The translations under genes were made by a program, and so were the position numbers. This document shows, piece after piece, positions 23,155-33,786 of a stretch of 41,336 nt of DNA. Each line of letters begins with the position of its first letter. Position 1 is the first letter of the stretch. The notes beneath the pieces are model-generated. The model was not told the DNA's origin. It saw nothing but the letters and a program-made list of their open reading frames with translations, and ran no database searches. The DNA is from Pleurotus ostreatus/Saccharomyces cerevisiae fusant (lineage: Eukaryota; Opisthokonta), in contig JAMQCK010000193.1 of NCBI GenBank assembly GCA_024196135.1, positions 1 through 41,336 on the forward strand, written 5' to 3'.

Positions 23155-25810
23155 GCTGGTAGAGGGGGCTGGGGGAGGTGGATGATGGATTGAGGAGGAA
23201 AGCGAAGAAAGATGAGTGGAGATACGGCGTGGGGGAGTATATTATGGTTAGCGCTTCAGGATGGCGTGCTAACGACGCGTGAGCACGCGCGCAGCCCACG
23301 GGGGGCAATCATGGCGTCTTGAGTGCTGCTAGTTCGGGACGCCTGTCGGCCGTGGCCAGGTGCCCCTTTTCCGGTATCAGGCATTATTGTGGTGCCCAGG
23401 CCGGTGGATAGGGCTTGGGTAGACATCGCGGGAGGAGATTGTAGCCGGGGAGGACAAAGGGAAAATCCAGGCGGGATTTCCGCCACCGAGCCTGCTCATG
23501 ACGCCAACATACGCGACGCGCGCGCGATTTGATCGACGGATACCGTGACCTCTTGTCGGAACGACGTCCCGATAACGTTGAACTTGCACTTGGGCACCGA
23601 GGAGCTCTAGACGTACTACGAAGTGTGTAGACCCGAGTGGCGACGGAGGTAGGCGCGTAGAACAGACTGCTGGGATTGCGAGATATGAGTCCATTGCTCA
23701 AGGTAGGGGTATGGCTCCATTTCCATCCGAAAGAGGCTCGATCAACAGGAAGAACAAAAGATCATATAGCCAGCAGATACAATGTGACTGAGGAGAAAGG
23801 AGTCGAGTCCGTGGTTTTACACTTGACATGAAGTAAGAGTCAAAGCTTCCTCGTCGCGAGCGGCGATGCAGCCAGCCCACGCAGGTGCTCGGGAAATGCC
23901 GCACTTTGTTCCCACGCCACTCAATCTCATGGTTTCCGGTGGCGCTCCGAACGCCTTCTTGACCACTACTTGCAGCTATGCGTTGCATTTTAGTAAGTTC
24001 CACCGATATGGCATCTAACTCAGAGCATCAAGGTGGCGCGCACAGCTTCCGAAGGAAAGGCCATGGCTATCTTTTCGCGACCGCCGACAACGACGTCCTT
24101 CTCACCGACATTGACTGCACTGTATTGCTTGACCCGTCGCACGCTCTCTGCTTGTCTGCTCTACTGGCTTGCTTTGTGTGCCCTCGTCGATCTACGATCT
24201 GGTCCTACCCAGCTCTTCGCAAACTCACGACACCCCGACATTCTACGCCTTCGCCGACATCGAGGTGATGCCCTGGCTTTCGTGGTCGCTCTTCATCCCA
24301 AGTACTCCCCATCCGGTGCTTTATCTATGCTCGTAAAAACTGCCTTGGCTCATATTGAACAGCACCGACTGTCTTCGCTTGTCGTCCGTCTTGATCTGCG
24401 TCCCCGACATTCCTGACCTACCCTCGCACCGCCTGCGTTCTGCAGACTGATCCGCTTAGTTCTCGTCTCGCCCTCTGCAGATCTGTCCGCGTTCGTGAGA
24501 TCTTAAGCGGCGCTCCTGATCTATCGTCGCTCAGGGTATGTGACAGGCAGACATTCTGTGCTTTTCATTGCATAAAGGGAGCAGCGCTGGCTGCATGAGA
24601 AGATCTCTAGGCCCGTTCGCAGTGCGAGGTTTGCTTGCTGATCCCTCGAAACAGCTATACCGTGACTTCTTGCTCGACAATGCACGGAACGTGCATGGAC
24701 CATCCACAAGTTCACATTCCGAGTTGCGCGCGCTTTCACGTCTCACGCTGCCCCTTCTAGATCAGCAGTGACTCTGGGCCGAGCAGCTCTCACCGGGAGA
24801 CCTTATTTCCACCATCTGGCCGTGTCCCCAAGCTGGGCGAGCGAGACGTAAGCGAAGCGTTGTCAAGGATGCGAGGCTCGAATGCAGGGTGTCGAAGAGG
24901 AGCGTGAAGGTGAGTGCGCTGCAGCCAGTAGTGCGCGTTGGGGATGGGCCAGTATAATGTCGCTGCGTGGATGATCTCGAGGATATCGACGGACCGTCCG
25001 GCTATTTCCGTGGAGATCAATCTCGGAGGCAAATGCAAAAGTGATCGGTCGTCCGAACTCCCAGGATTGCCACGGATTGGCCACAAACCTCTGCAAATCC
25101 CAAATTGCTAGAGTACTGTGGCATTTCTGGGTATCCAGTACGTACTGATTCCAGGATGCTGGGTCAAGTGTGAAGTAGAAGAAGGTCCCCTTCGTTGAGA
25201 ATAGGGCGGAAACACTACCAAGCTTGCGGCATACCGACAGTAGCCTTTGCTTCGACCGGGCTGTTTCTGCGGTGTTGTCACTATTCAAGCCCTCCCGCTG
25301 TGCATTGGGCCTCCATTTCGAGAGGACTCGTGGCCAGAAGTTGTTGTGTCATATTCTAGAGTTGCCTCCGCCAGCGAGTGGCAGCGGGCGTCGTCGCCAG
25401 GGCGGCGAGGGTAGCCACGGGTTCCTCAATTCAGCCGGCATACTTTGTATGTTCCCCGTTCAACTTCTTTCGAGCCTTCGAGCGTGAACTGCTACGGAGG
25501 GTCTCTGAGATTCCCATCGAGAGCGCTCTCAACTTCAATAGCTGGCACGGGGGCGCACGTGGTTTGATTAGGCCTGATGGGCGACTTCTGCAAAGCTTTG
25601 TTCCTGCAGTCAGCGCCGGACGCGACAGCGAGCTCAATTAGCGCGTCTCGGGCCCTGCTCTTTCCCTCTGCAAGCACAATCACCCCACGAAAGGCGCCTT
25701 CACTCCTTTCCACGATCACGAACGCGAACAACGAGTTCATTAGACGACGACATAATTCGGAGGCCCCACTCCTGCCTCTTGCACACTCTTCCTTCCACAA
25801 CATCAACACC
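23155..25810. other. Long intergenic region, promoter side of MET17 and sepH
   Basis: This 2.6-kb gap lies between two divergent genes. It contains many short open frames on both strands. A minus-strand frame at 25288-24863 is open for 141 codons but shows no motif. A plus-strand stretch near 24075-24545 looks like a decayed coding sequence and is listed separately. No repeat, RNA gene or transposon end was recognised. Confidence 0.5.
24075..24545 (+). pseudogene. Possible decayed F-box/LRR-like gene fragment
   Basis: One plus-strand frame reads through a Leu-rich stretch (RTLSACLLYWLALCAL), then HPDILRL and RLSSLVVRLDLRPR, and stops at about 24416. Further on, LIRLVLVSPSADLSAFVR and ILSGAPDLSSLRV appear in two different frames that meet at a one-base offset near 24500. 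The pattern resembles the Leu-rich C-terminal part of basidiomycete F-box proteins, with a stop and a frameshift. The resemblance is only by eye and could be chance. Confidence 0.22.
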
Positions 25811-28800
25811 ATGGCCACGCCTTCGAGCTCAAGGCCTGCGAGCATGTCTTCGCGGCAGGGCGGCTCGCGGACGCTGAACGACTACGTGCGTGTGCGCGCA
25901 CGCGCGAAGTGGCGAAAGGCTGAAGTGCTTGCAGCAACTTGGCGACTCGCTAGGGAAGGGCGCCTTTGGGCAGGTCTATCGTGCGTGATACCCTACTCTC
26001 CAGTTGCCATCGCTGACGTCTCGTACGCAGGCGCCCTCAACTGGGCCACTGGCGAGACCGTCGCCATCAAGGAGATCACACTCAGCAATATCCCCAAGGC
26101 GGAGTTGGGCGAGATCATGGTGCGTCGCACGCATCCTATCATGAGAAGTATGGTGCTGACCCACGTATAGTCTGAAATCGACCTGCTCAAGAACCTGAAT
26201 GTTAGTGAACGCTGCACATGCGCACGCGTCACGCTCATCTCTTCTGCAGCATCCCAACATCGTGAAGTACAAGGGCTTCGTAAAGGAACGCGAATACCTA
26301 TACATCATCCTCGAGTGCGTACCGATTTCCGTTGTACACGCCCTTGCAACCGAGACGAGATCGACTTGGCTCCGGATTAGGCGCCCAAGGCCCTCGTGAC
26401 ACCGGATCGCACTCCACTTATCCTCTTCTATGCGTAAACAGGCCAACGATGCTGATGTACACCCAGATTCTGCGAGAACGGCTCGCTACATAACATCATC
26501 AAGCGGTTCGGCAAGTTCCCAGAGAACCTTGTCGCCGTGTATATTGCGCAGGTCCTCGAAGGGCTCGTATATCTGCACGAGCAAGGTGTCATCCATCGCG
26601 ATATCAAGGGCGCAAACCTCCTCACCAATAAGGACGGCACGGTGAAGCTTGCTGATTTCGGTGTTGCGAGCACGGCAACATCGACTGCTAATAACGATGC
26701 GGTCGTAGGCAGCCCTTACTGGAGTGCGTATGTCATCGGCCCAGTCACTTACCCTGCTAACACACCACAGTGGCGCCCGAGGTCATTGAGCAATCTGGCG
26801 CAACCACAGCATCGGACATCTGGTCTGTGGGTTGCGTCGTCATCGAGCTGCTAGAGGGCCATCCACCATATCACACTCTCGATCCTATGCCTGCACTGTT
26901 CCGCATCGTACAAGACGACTGCCCGCCCATTCCCGAAGGCGCTTCCCCGATCGTCAAGGACTTCCTCTACCACTGCTTTCAGAAGGACTGCAACTTGCGC
27001 GTCTCCGCCAAGAAGCTGCTTCGCCATCCATGGATGGTGTCGACGCGGAGGCAGATGGAGGATGCGCCGCGAGAGTCTCAAGGGCCCGGTGGGCGACCGC
27101 TGAGCAACTACAACTACGACGAGGCGGTCCTGAAGGTGCAGGAATGGAACGAGGCGCTGAAGTGTACGTTCGGTTTCTCGTCTCAACTGTAGGTTCATGC
27201 TGACGACTTGACAGCACCTTCACGCCCCTCGAAACATCCGAGCAAGTCCAAGCCTTCCCCATCACCCGCTATGGACATTCAGCCCTTGCGGTTGCCTGTA
27301 TCGACGTCAGCAGGGTCAGCGGGCTCCGGCTGGAAGGTCGGCTCGGATCCACGCTCAAAGGCGGCTGGCCGTATCAATCTTGCCGAGAAGATTCAGCCCG
27401 TCTTCGTCCCGCCACCGGAGGAGCAGACCGACAATTGGGACGACGACTTCGAGGAGGGCATCTCCTTGACGAAGTTGCAAGCTCCTGTCCGCGCCCCCTC
27501 CAAGGACTCGGCTTCGATCCGTGCCTCTCTGGACAAGAGCACGGCGTCAGAGGAGGAGCGCACAGATGGCGACGACAACGCCCGGACGATTCGTCCAAAC
27601 TTCAGTCCGAACAGTGGGCCTGTTCCCCTGGCGAAGGCGCCTGCCAACGAGATCAACCCTATTATCGAGGACTACTCGGATCTGGCTGAGGATGATGAGT
27701 TGGAGGGCAAGGTTGCGGACTTCAAGGTTTGTACCGCTCTTTTCTTCTCGTGCCGTGCTCGGACGCTTATGCTTTAGCAGATGAAGAACTCCTTCCGCCG
27801 CGGCCTCTTCCATCCTGATGACATCAAGGTCCTCGGGCTGAACAGCGCGGGACCCTCCGCACCTCTTTCCGCACCCTTGTTGTCGGACTCCTCTCCTCGG
27901 CGCTCACCACGACCAAGCCCCATCATGCTCCCCACCGGCAAGATCGCGCCCAGTCCAGCTACCGCGCAGCCCCGGCACGCCCGCTCGAGCTCCTTCGCGG
28001 GCAACCTCGGGGAGATGCGCACGAGTAGCATGGGGCAGGCGGAGGCGCGGAAGCTGCTGAATCAGCAGGAGTTTGGCAAGTACGCGGAGGATGATGATGA
28101 GGATTATGATGATGTGTTCGGGAAGCCGAATGGGACGATGACGGGGTCGGGGCAGACGCTGCAGCTAAATACGCGGCTGTCGAATAAGTCATGGGTATGT
28201 CGCTTGTTGGTCTAAGGCGCAGTGGCGCTAACACCCAGCGCAGCTCGGCGACGAAGCCTCAGATGAAGAGGACCCCTTCGCGGAGGTATGGTCTTCAGTG
28301 TGTGATGCAGACCGCACACTGACATATATTTAGATCGACGAGGGCTTCGCTGAGGACGATCTGGAGACGAACTTGCAGCGTGACAAGTACGCGCGGTTGA
28401 CGAATCAGGTCAATCAGCTCATAGACGAGCTGACGCCGTCTGCGCCTGACTTCCAGTTAAGAGAAGCTTGCGACCAATTGGTACGTCGACTCGCGAACCC
28501 AGTCTTCCTGCGAATGCTGCTGATCTGTTGCCACAGTTGGCGATCATGTCGGACGCTCCGGAGATGCAAGTGCAACTTGTGTCTTCGCACGGGATGCTAG
28601 CCATACTGGAGGTGCTGGAGGGACGATGCTCAAGAGATGTCATTATGCGGTTGCTGCAGATCATCAACAATGTAAGGTAGCAACTCCCGAACCGGTCGCA
28701 CATGGCTAACCCTGCGCTAGCTTGTGCAATCCGACATCGGCTTCCTCGAGAGTTTCTGCTTGATTGGGTGCGTGGTTTTCTGAGAGGCATACAATCTTCG

Positions 28801-30804
28801 TCTCACTGAGTGTATCTCTAGCGGAATTCCTGTCATGATGGGCTTCACATCCAAGAAGTACTCGTCGGATTGTCGATTGCAAGCGTCGAACTTCGTACGG
28901 CTGCTGTGCCACACCTCCGTCCTGACGCTGCAAATGTTCATCTCGTGCGTGTGATCCTTGTCGGCGATTGTATCTCCATTGACAGGAATGCAGATGCCGT
29001 GGCTTGAAAGTTCTTGTCGACCTACTAGACGAAGACTACACCGAGCAGGCCGACCTCGTCGTACACGCTCTCAACGGCATCTGCAGCGTATTTGAGCTCC
29101 AAAGCCCGACGACGAAGAACGACTTCTGCCGCATGTTCATCCGCGAGGGCCTACTGGATCCTCTGTCCGCGGCGCTGCTGAACGTGATGGCATCGCAGGG
29201 CGAGTCGTCGATGGAGATCAAGATGAAGATCATCCAGATTCTTCAGGTCTTCGCGCAGGTCTCGCAGTCGGATATTCATGTAAGAAATGCGCTGGGGACG
29301 CGGAAGGTCATCAGGAGTGAGTCGCCCGTGTGTGTCTTCGGGGAGGTGTACTGACCGGATGATAGGACTTCTGCGCGCATGCGAGCTGCTGGAGCCGGAA
29401 TGCCTCGCGCAGATGCTGAAGGCTATCAAGCATCTGTCAATGAACCCGACGCTTCTCGAGGTCTTGCAGAACGCAAATGCGATCGAGATTCTTGTCCGCA
29501 TCCTCGACGAACAGTCGACAGGACCGCACGGCACGGTATGTGTGCACTCTCGGTTCTTGAGACGTCTTCGCTGATGCCTTACTCGGCAGGAAATCTCCAA
29601 CCACATCTTCCAGACCTGCTATAATCTTTGTCGCCTCAACAAGTCGCGACAGGAGGAAGCGGCGCAAGCCGGAATCATCCCGTGCCTCAAGCGCGTTATC
29701 GAGACCAGGTCGCCGCTCAAGCAATTCGCGCTTCCTATTCTGTGCGATCTCGCCAGCGCAGGAAAGAGCTGCCGCTCACTCCTGTGGCAACACGACGGCA
29801 TGTCGATGTACCTTCGCCTCCTCGACGACCCGTACTTCCAGGTCAGCGCCCTCGAGTCCATCCTTTCGTGGCTGCAGGACGAGACGGCGCGCGTGGAGGA
29901 CAAGCTGCTCGAGCCCACATCTGTCGAGCTCCTCGTCAAGTGCTTCGTCTCCGCGAAGGCGAACTCCTTCGAGAACTTGTTGGACCCTTTCCTCAAGCTC
30001 ATCCGCATCAGTACGCCTTTGACGCTGTCCATCGCCAAGGTGCCCTTGTTCCACACCAACATCCGCGAGCGCCTCATGGGCCGCCGCGCGAAGGCTGTCG
30101 TGCGTGTCAACCTGCTGCGTGTCCTTCGCACGGTCGTCGAGGTGCACCCTAATCGTGTCATGCTGGTGGAGAAGTACGGCCTTGGCGAGATCGTCGGCCG
30201 GTTGGCGAAGGAGGATCCCGCTGTGCTCGTGCGCAAGCTTGCGAAGGAGATCGCGCCGACGCTGCAGCCTGGTCTTGCGCGGCGGTCGATGAGCGGTGGC
30301 AGTGGTGGACGTGCCAGTGCCGCAGGCATGGACAATGGTGCCAGCGGCAGTGGAAGCGGCGGCAGCGGCGGGCGAAAGGCGAGCCGGCTGAAGGCGAAGC
30401 CCAAGGTCAAGGGCCCGACTGATACGCCCCAGACGCCCAAGTCTGTCATCGCGCCGAAGCGTATGCGGCGATCCGCGAGCGAGGCAAATGCGTCGCCCTA
30501 CGGGTCCATCGCTCCGAACCGACATCCAGCGTCTCCTACCGTCACCATGGGTCGCAGCGGCAGCAGTCCTCTAATGACTGGACTTCTGCACGGCAGCCCA
30601 CAAGGCACGCTGGGGTCCTATGCTGGCAGCATAAGCGGCAGCTACACGAACGGAAGTTACATGATGAACGGCGCCTTCAATGGCAATCTCACAAACGGCA
30701 ACGGCAACGGCGGGACCAACTCTGGCACCGCGCGGCACGGCACCGCAGGCAGGCGGTCGCGGAACAAGCTGGGCGATATCGCATGGGAGTCGCCCCGACA
30801 ATAG
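25811..30804 (+). CDS. sepH: Septation protein kinase SepH (Cdc7/Cdc15 family)
   Basis: Seventeen exons give 1360 aa: 25811-25885, 25935-25980, 26031-26119, 26171-26200, 26250-26314, 26467-26723, 26771-27163, 27215-27726, 27781-28194, 28244-28285, 28334-28480, 28537-28671, 28721-28767, 28822-28944, 28994-29316, 29366-29535 and 29590-30804. All phases agree. The STE-type kinase domain starts at about residue 26: [17 protein letters not shown] (Lys54), [40 protein letters not shown]. After a low-complexity linker, an ARM-like helical region runs from about [11 protein letters not shown] through [18 protein letters not shown] and [15 protein letters not shown]. The family acts at the spindle pole body in the septation initiation network that triggers cytokinesis. 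The tail is rich in Gly, Ser and Asn. Most introns are about 50 nt, but one is 152 nt (26315-26466). Confidence 0.93.
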
Positions 30805-31197
30805 TCTAGTCTACGCTCTACCCTTCTATGGTCTACTTCGGCTGGAGGATCTAGGATTATGAACTCGTTTCTCGCTATTCGTTCGTATCGTATTTGTATA
30901 TTATACTCCTCTCCTTAGGCTCGTGGATTCTATGTGTCGCTCAGTTACAGTCGCGCTGTCTGCTGATTTTGTTGTCGGTAATTTCTCCTCTCTTTCTCTC
31001 GTCGTATGCACATATCTATTAGACACAATAGTCACTAGCATAGGTACCTCCTCGCCATTCCATGCAATCCAAACTCAAGTCTGCAAGATGAACTGGGGGA
31101 GCTTGTGGGTCCGCTGAAGAGGATTCACGTGCGTGTCGCGCTATCCCCGGCAGCCATTGTTGCGCCACGGCTCGTGTATGCCTTGTTCTCCCCCACC
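30805..31197 (+). other. Intergenic between sepH and the syntaxin gene
   Basis: Tandem genes are separated by 393 bp. The stretch 30880-31030 is AT- and pyrimidine-rich and probably holds the sepH polyadenylation region and the syntaxin promoter. No gene was recognised. Confidence 0.5.
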
Positions 31198-32296
31198 ATG
31201 AGTTTCGCAGATATTGAGGCAAACGCGGGTAGCGCCCCCGTACGGCGTGGATCCTCCTCTTCTTCCGCATCCCTCCCGAAATCCAAGGAAGATGCGCTAT
31301 TCCTCGACCTCCAGTCCTCGCTCTCCCTGCAGGTGTTCAAGATGAACGCGAATGTGCAGGGTATCCTGAAGCTCGTGGACCAGCTGGGGACGCCGAAGGA
31401 CTCGGCGGCGCTGAGAAAGAGTCTGTGCGTAGGCCGTTTGGTGGGGAGATGGGGTGCTGACTGGCGAAGCGCAGACATGACCTGACGGATTCGACGCGGG
31501 CGATGGTGAAGCGCGCCTCGGATGATCTGAAGAAGTTGACGACGCTGCAGACGACTTTGGTGCGTCTCTTGCATATTGCGCTACGTGAAGGTGAACTAAT
31601 GCAGGACGCAGCCGCACCATAAGACCACACTGCAGAAGACCTCGCACGACATGCAGATGTCCATGCTCGCATTCCAGCGCGCGCAGCAGGTCAGCGCCGA
31701 GCGGCAGCGCACCGTCGTCGAAGGCGTCAGGATAGCAGCGGAAGAGGGGGCAAGGTACGCCTGACGTTGTCTTGTCACCTGAGCGTCTACTTACGTCTGG
31801 CCTACCCCTTCTAGTCCTGGACCTGCTGCCGAGCCGTCTACCTGCCCCGAACAGCGGCAAGCACAATTGCTGCAGAATCAACTGTCTCCGCAAGAGCTTG
31901 AGTATCAGGAGTCCCTCATCCAGGAGCGCGAGCGCGAGATACGCGAGATCGAGGGCGGTATTCAGGAGCTTTCGGAAATCTTCAACGACCTCGGGCACCT
32001 CGTGCAGGATCAGGGGCAGATGCTAGGTGCGCGGCGTGAGGATGATCTGCTGTGAATATACCTGACCCTTTGCTCGCAGACAACGTTGAGAACAACATAG
32101 AGTCAGTAGCTACGACGACAGGGGACGCTGCCACCGAACTTTCCTCCGCGGCGGAGTACCAGCGCAAAGCGGGGCGGCGCGCGGCGTGCTTGATGTTGAT
32201 CCTAGTCTTCGTCGTCGCAATCGTTCTAGTCGTAGTGCGTCTGGCTTACACTGTATCCACGCTTACGGCTCATTCCCTTCTTAGGTCTTGACGTGA
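31198..32296 (+). CDS. PEP12: Pep12/syntaxin-7-type Qa-SNARE
   Basis: Six exons, 31198-31424, 31475-31559, 31612-31754, 31815-32026, 32080-32234 and 32285-32296, give 277 aa. The N-terminal half is the Habc bundle, with VFKMNANVQGILKLVDQLGT and KSLHDLTDSTRAMVKRASDD typical of the Pep12/syntaxin-7 group. The SNARE motif runs from LIQEREREIREIEGGI through FNDLGHLVQDQGQMLDNVE, with the expected central-layer Gln in DQGQML, and leads into a C-terminal membrane anchor (CLMLILVFVVAIVLVV). It should mediate fusion at endosomes or the prevacuolar compartment. The last exon encodes only Val-Leu-Thr and the stop. Ent3-type epsins are known to sort endosomal SNAREs, so a functional link with the gene at 10953 is possible. 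Confidence 0.88.
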
Positions 32297-32619
32297 TGGG
32301 CGAGCGCGAGCGCTCTGTCCCTCCTGCATGTGTATCTTTATGGAATCAACAGTATAGGATATCCCACCTCTATAATCGCATGCTTACTACTGTACACTTT
32401 TGCGTCGCATCTTCGGACAATATACCTTTAGTACACGAGAACCCAGCGCCTGGACGACACCACGCAACGATTCCGGAGACAATGATTATTATGGTCGGAA
32501 ATATCGTAGGCGAGATCCCTGAAAGAGGGGTATACGAAGTGATGGGAGATATAAGTACAATGCGGGGTGTAGGTTGAACGGGGCGGGCTTAAGACCCATG
32601 CTGGGTAGCGGCCCATGCT
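32297..32619. other. Convergent intergenic region
   Basis: This is the shared 3' flank of the syntaxin gene (+) and the small membrane gene (-). Nothing else was recognised. Confidence 0.5.
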
Positions 32620-33150
32620 CTAAGTGTGCTGAATAGGCGCGTCCGACGAGCTCTCAGGAGCCGGCGTAACGATGATTTTTGGGGATGGTGGCGATGGAGC
32701 CCTCGGAGGAAAGGCTGGTACGCGGGGTCAGTGGCGAGCTTCACGGTCCTGGCGGGAGAAACTGACTAGGGCTTTTGCAAGACGAGCGAGGGGTCGACTG
32801 ACCCGAATGATTTATGGAGTTGTAGGCTTGTATCAAGTCGGCTAAGAGGTCGAGATGAGAGAAGATTCAATAGACGTCTTGCATAAGGACCGACCTTTTG
32901 AGTAAAGACGGTTGCTCTCTTTCGTCTTGAGCTTGAGGAAGCGATCCCAGAGCGCGAGCGCGTAGAAGATGAGCATGAAGAGGATCAACATCATGGCGCC
33001 TTAGGTACCGGATGGCGTAAGCCACTGCAAGGACTGTATACAAGTGGCAGACAACGTACAACCATAGGGGGCGCCCCCGCCACAGTGCAGATCCTCGTTC
33101 GTGATCTTGTCTACGGAGAGCTGGGCATCGGGCTGGGGGTAGGGAGCCAT
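32620..33150 (-). CDS. Small single-pass membrane protein, unknown family
   Basis: Four exons, 33150-33060, 32999-32895, 32841-32767 and 32714-32620, give 121 aa. The introns are 60, 53 and 52 nt, with donors GTACGT, GTCGGT and GTCAGT and acceptors TAAG, TTAG and CCAG, and all phases agree. The product has a short polar head (MAPYPQPDAQLSVDK), a Cys/Gly patch (HCGGGAPYGC), one membrane helix (MMLILFMLIFYALALW), a basic juxtamembrane part (DRFLKLKTKESNR) and a Pro/Ser-rich tail ending SSSDAPIQHT. No domain is recognised. It lies 636 bp downstream of the LPMO gene on the same strand. Confidence 0.65.
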
Positions 33151-33786
33151 CTAGGATGTCGTATAGAAGCCAGAGCTCAAAGGGTGTGGATAGTCTGTGC
33201 GAGAGGGCGAGAAGCAGGGGAGGGTGGCGCCTGATCAAGCGCCGGCAATCCTTAAGTACGTTGCGGGCCCGAGCGCTTGGCACGGTGCTGTGGACTAGGC
33301 AAAGAGCTGTGGACCTAGCAGAGAGCTGTGAAGGGCAAAGACAACGCCGTCAAGCGCCAGAGCCCATGACGGCCGTCTCATAGCCTGTTTGAATGCTTGG
33401 CTGTCCTTTGTCGGAGCGGGGGCGGTGCAAAGGTGTTAATGAGCTCGGGCCTTGGCATAAGGCGGGTACTGGTCTAAGATCTTCCTATACTTGGCTTACT
33501 AGTGGTCACTGGCTTAGTAGGGTCGCGAAGCGCGAGCTTCCAGAAGACATGAGTGCCCAAGAGAACGGTTGGAGTGATCTCGTGCACAGCCACCGCCTTT
33601 GTTGTCGGCGGCAGTTTCCGCGGAAAAGGTCCCCTGAACATACGGAGTTGGAATAATGAACGCTGGTGCCACACAGCGAAGGCCTTCTCGTGTGTACAGA
33701 GCTGGTGTGGTGGACGTGATCAGGATCATTCGTCGATATTTAGGAGCAATGAAGCGAAGACTGATCTCAGGATCTTACAGCTCCAT
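33151..33786 (-). other. Intergenic between LPMO and small membrane gene
   Basis: This holds the 3' flank of the LPMO gene and the promoter of the gene starting at 33150. Open frames here are short, and none shows a motif or a convincing splice join. Confidence 0.5.

Noticed and set aside
28961..28993. Using the first AG (TTGACAG) as acceptor before GAATGCAG in sepH
   Set aside because: It gives a frame that stops at once (ADAVA-stop). The next AG restores [15 protein letters not shown].
29619..30525. Minus-strand frames of 276 and 249 codons opposite sepH
   Set aside because: They lie antisense to the long last exon of sepH, whose ARM-like region and in-phase splice joins are convincing.
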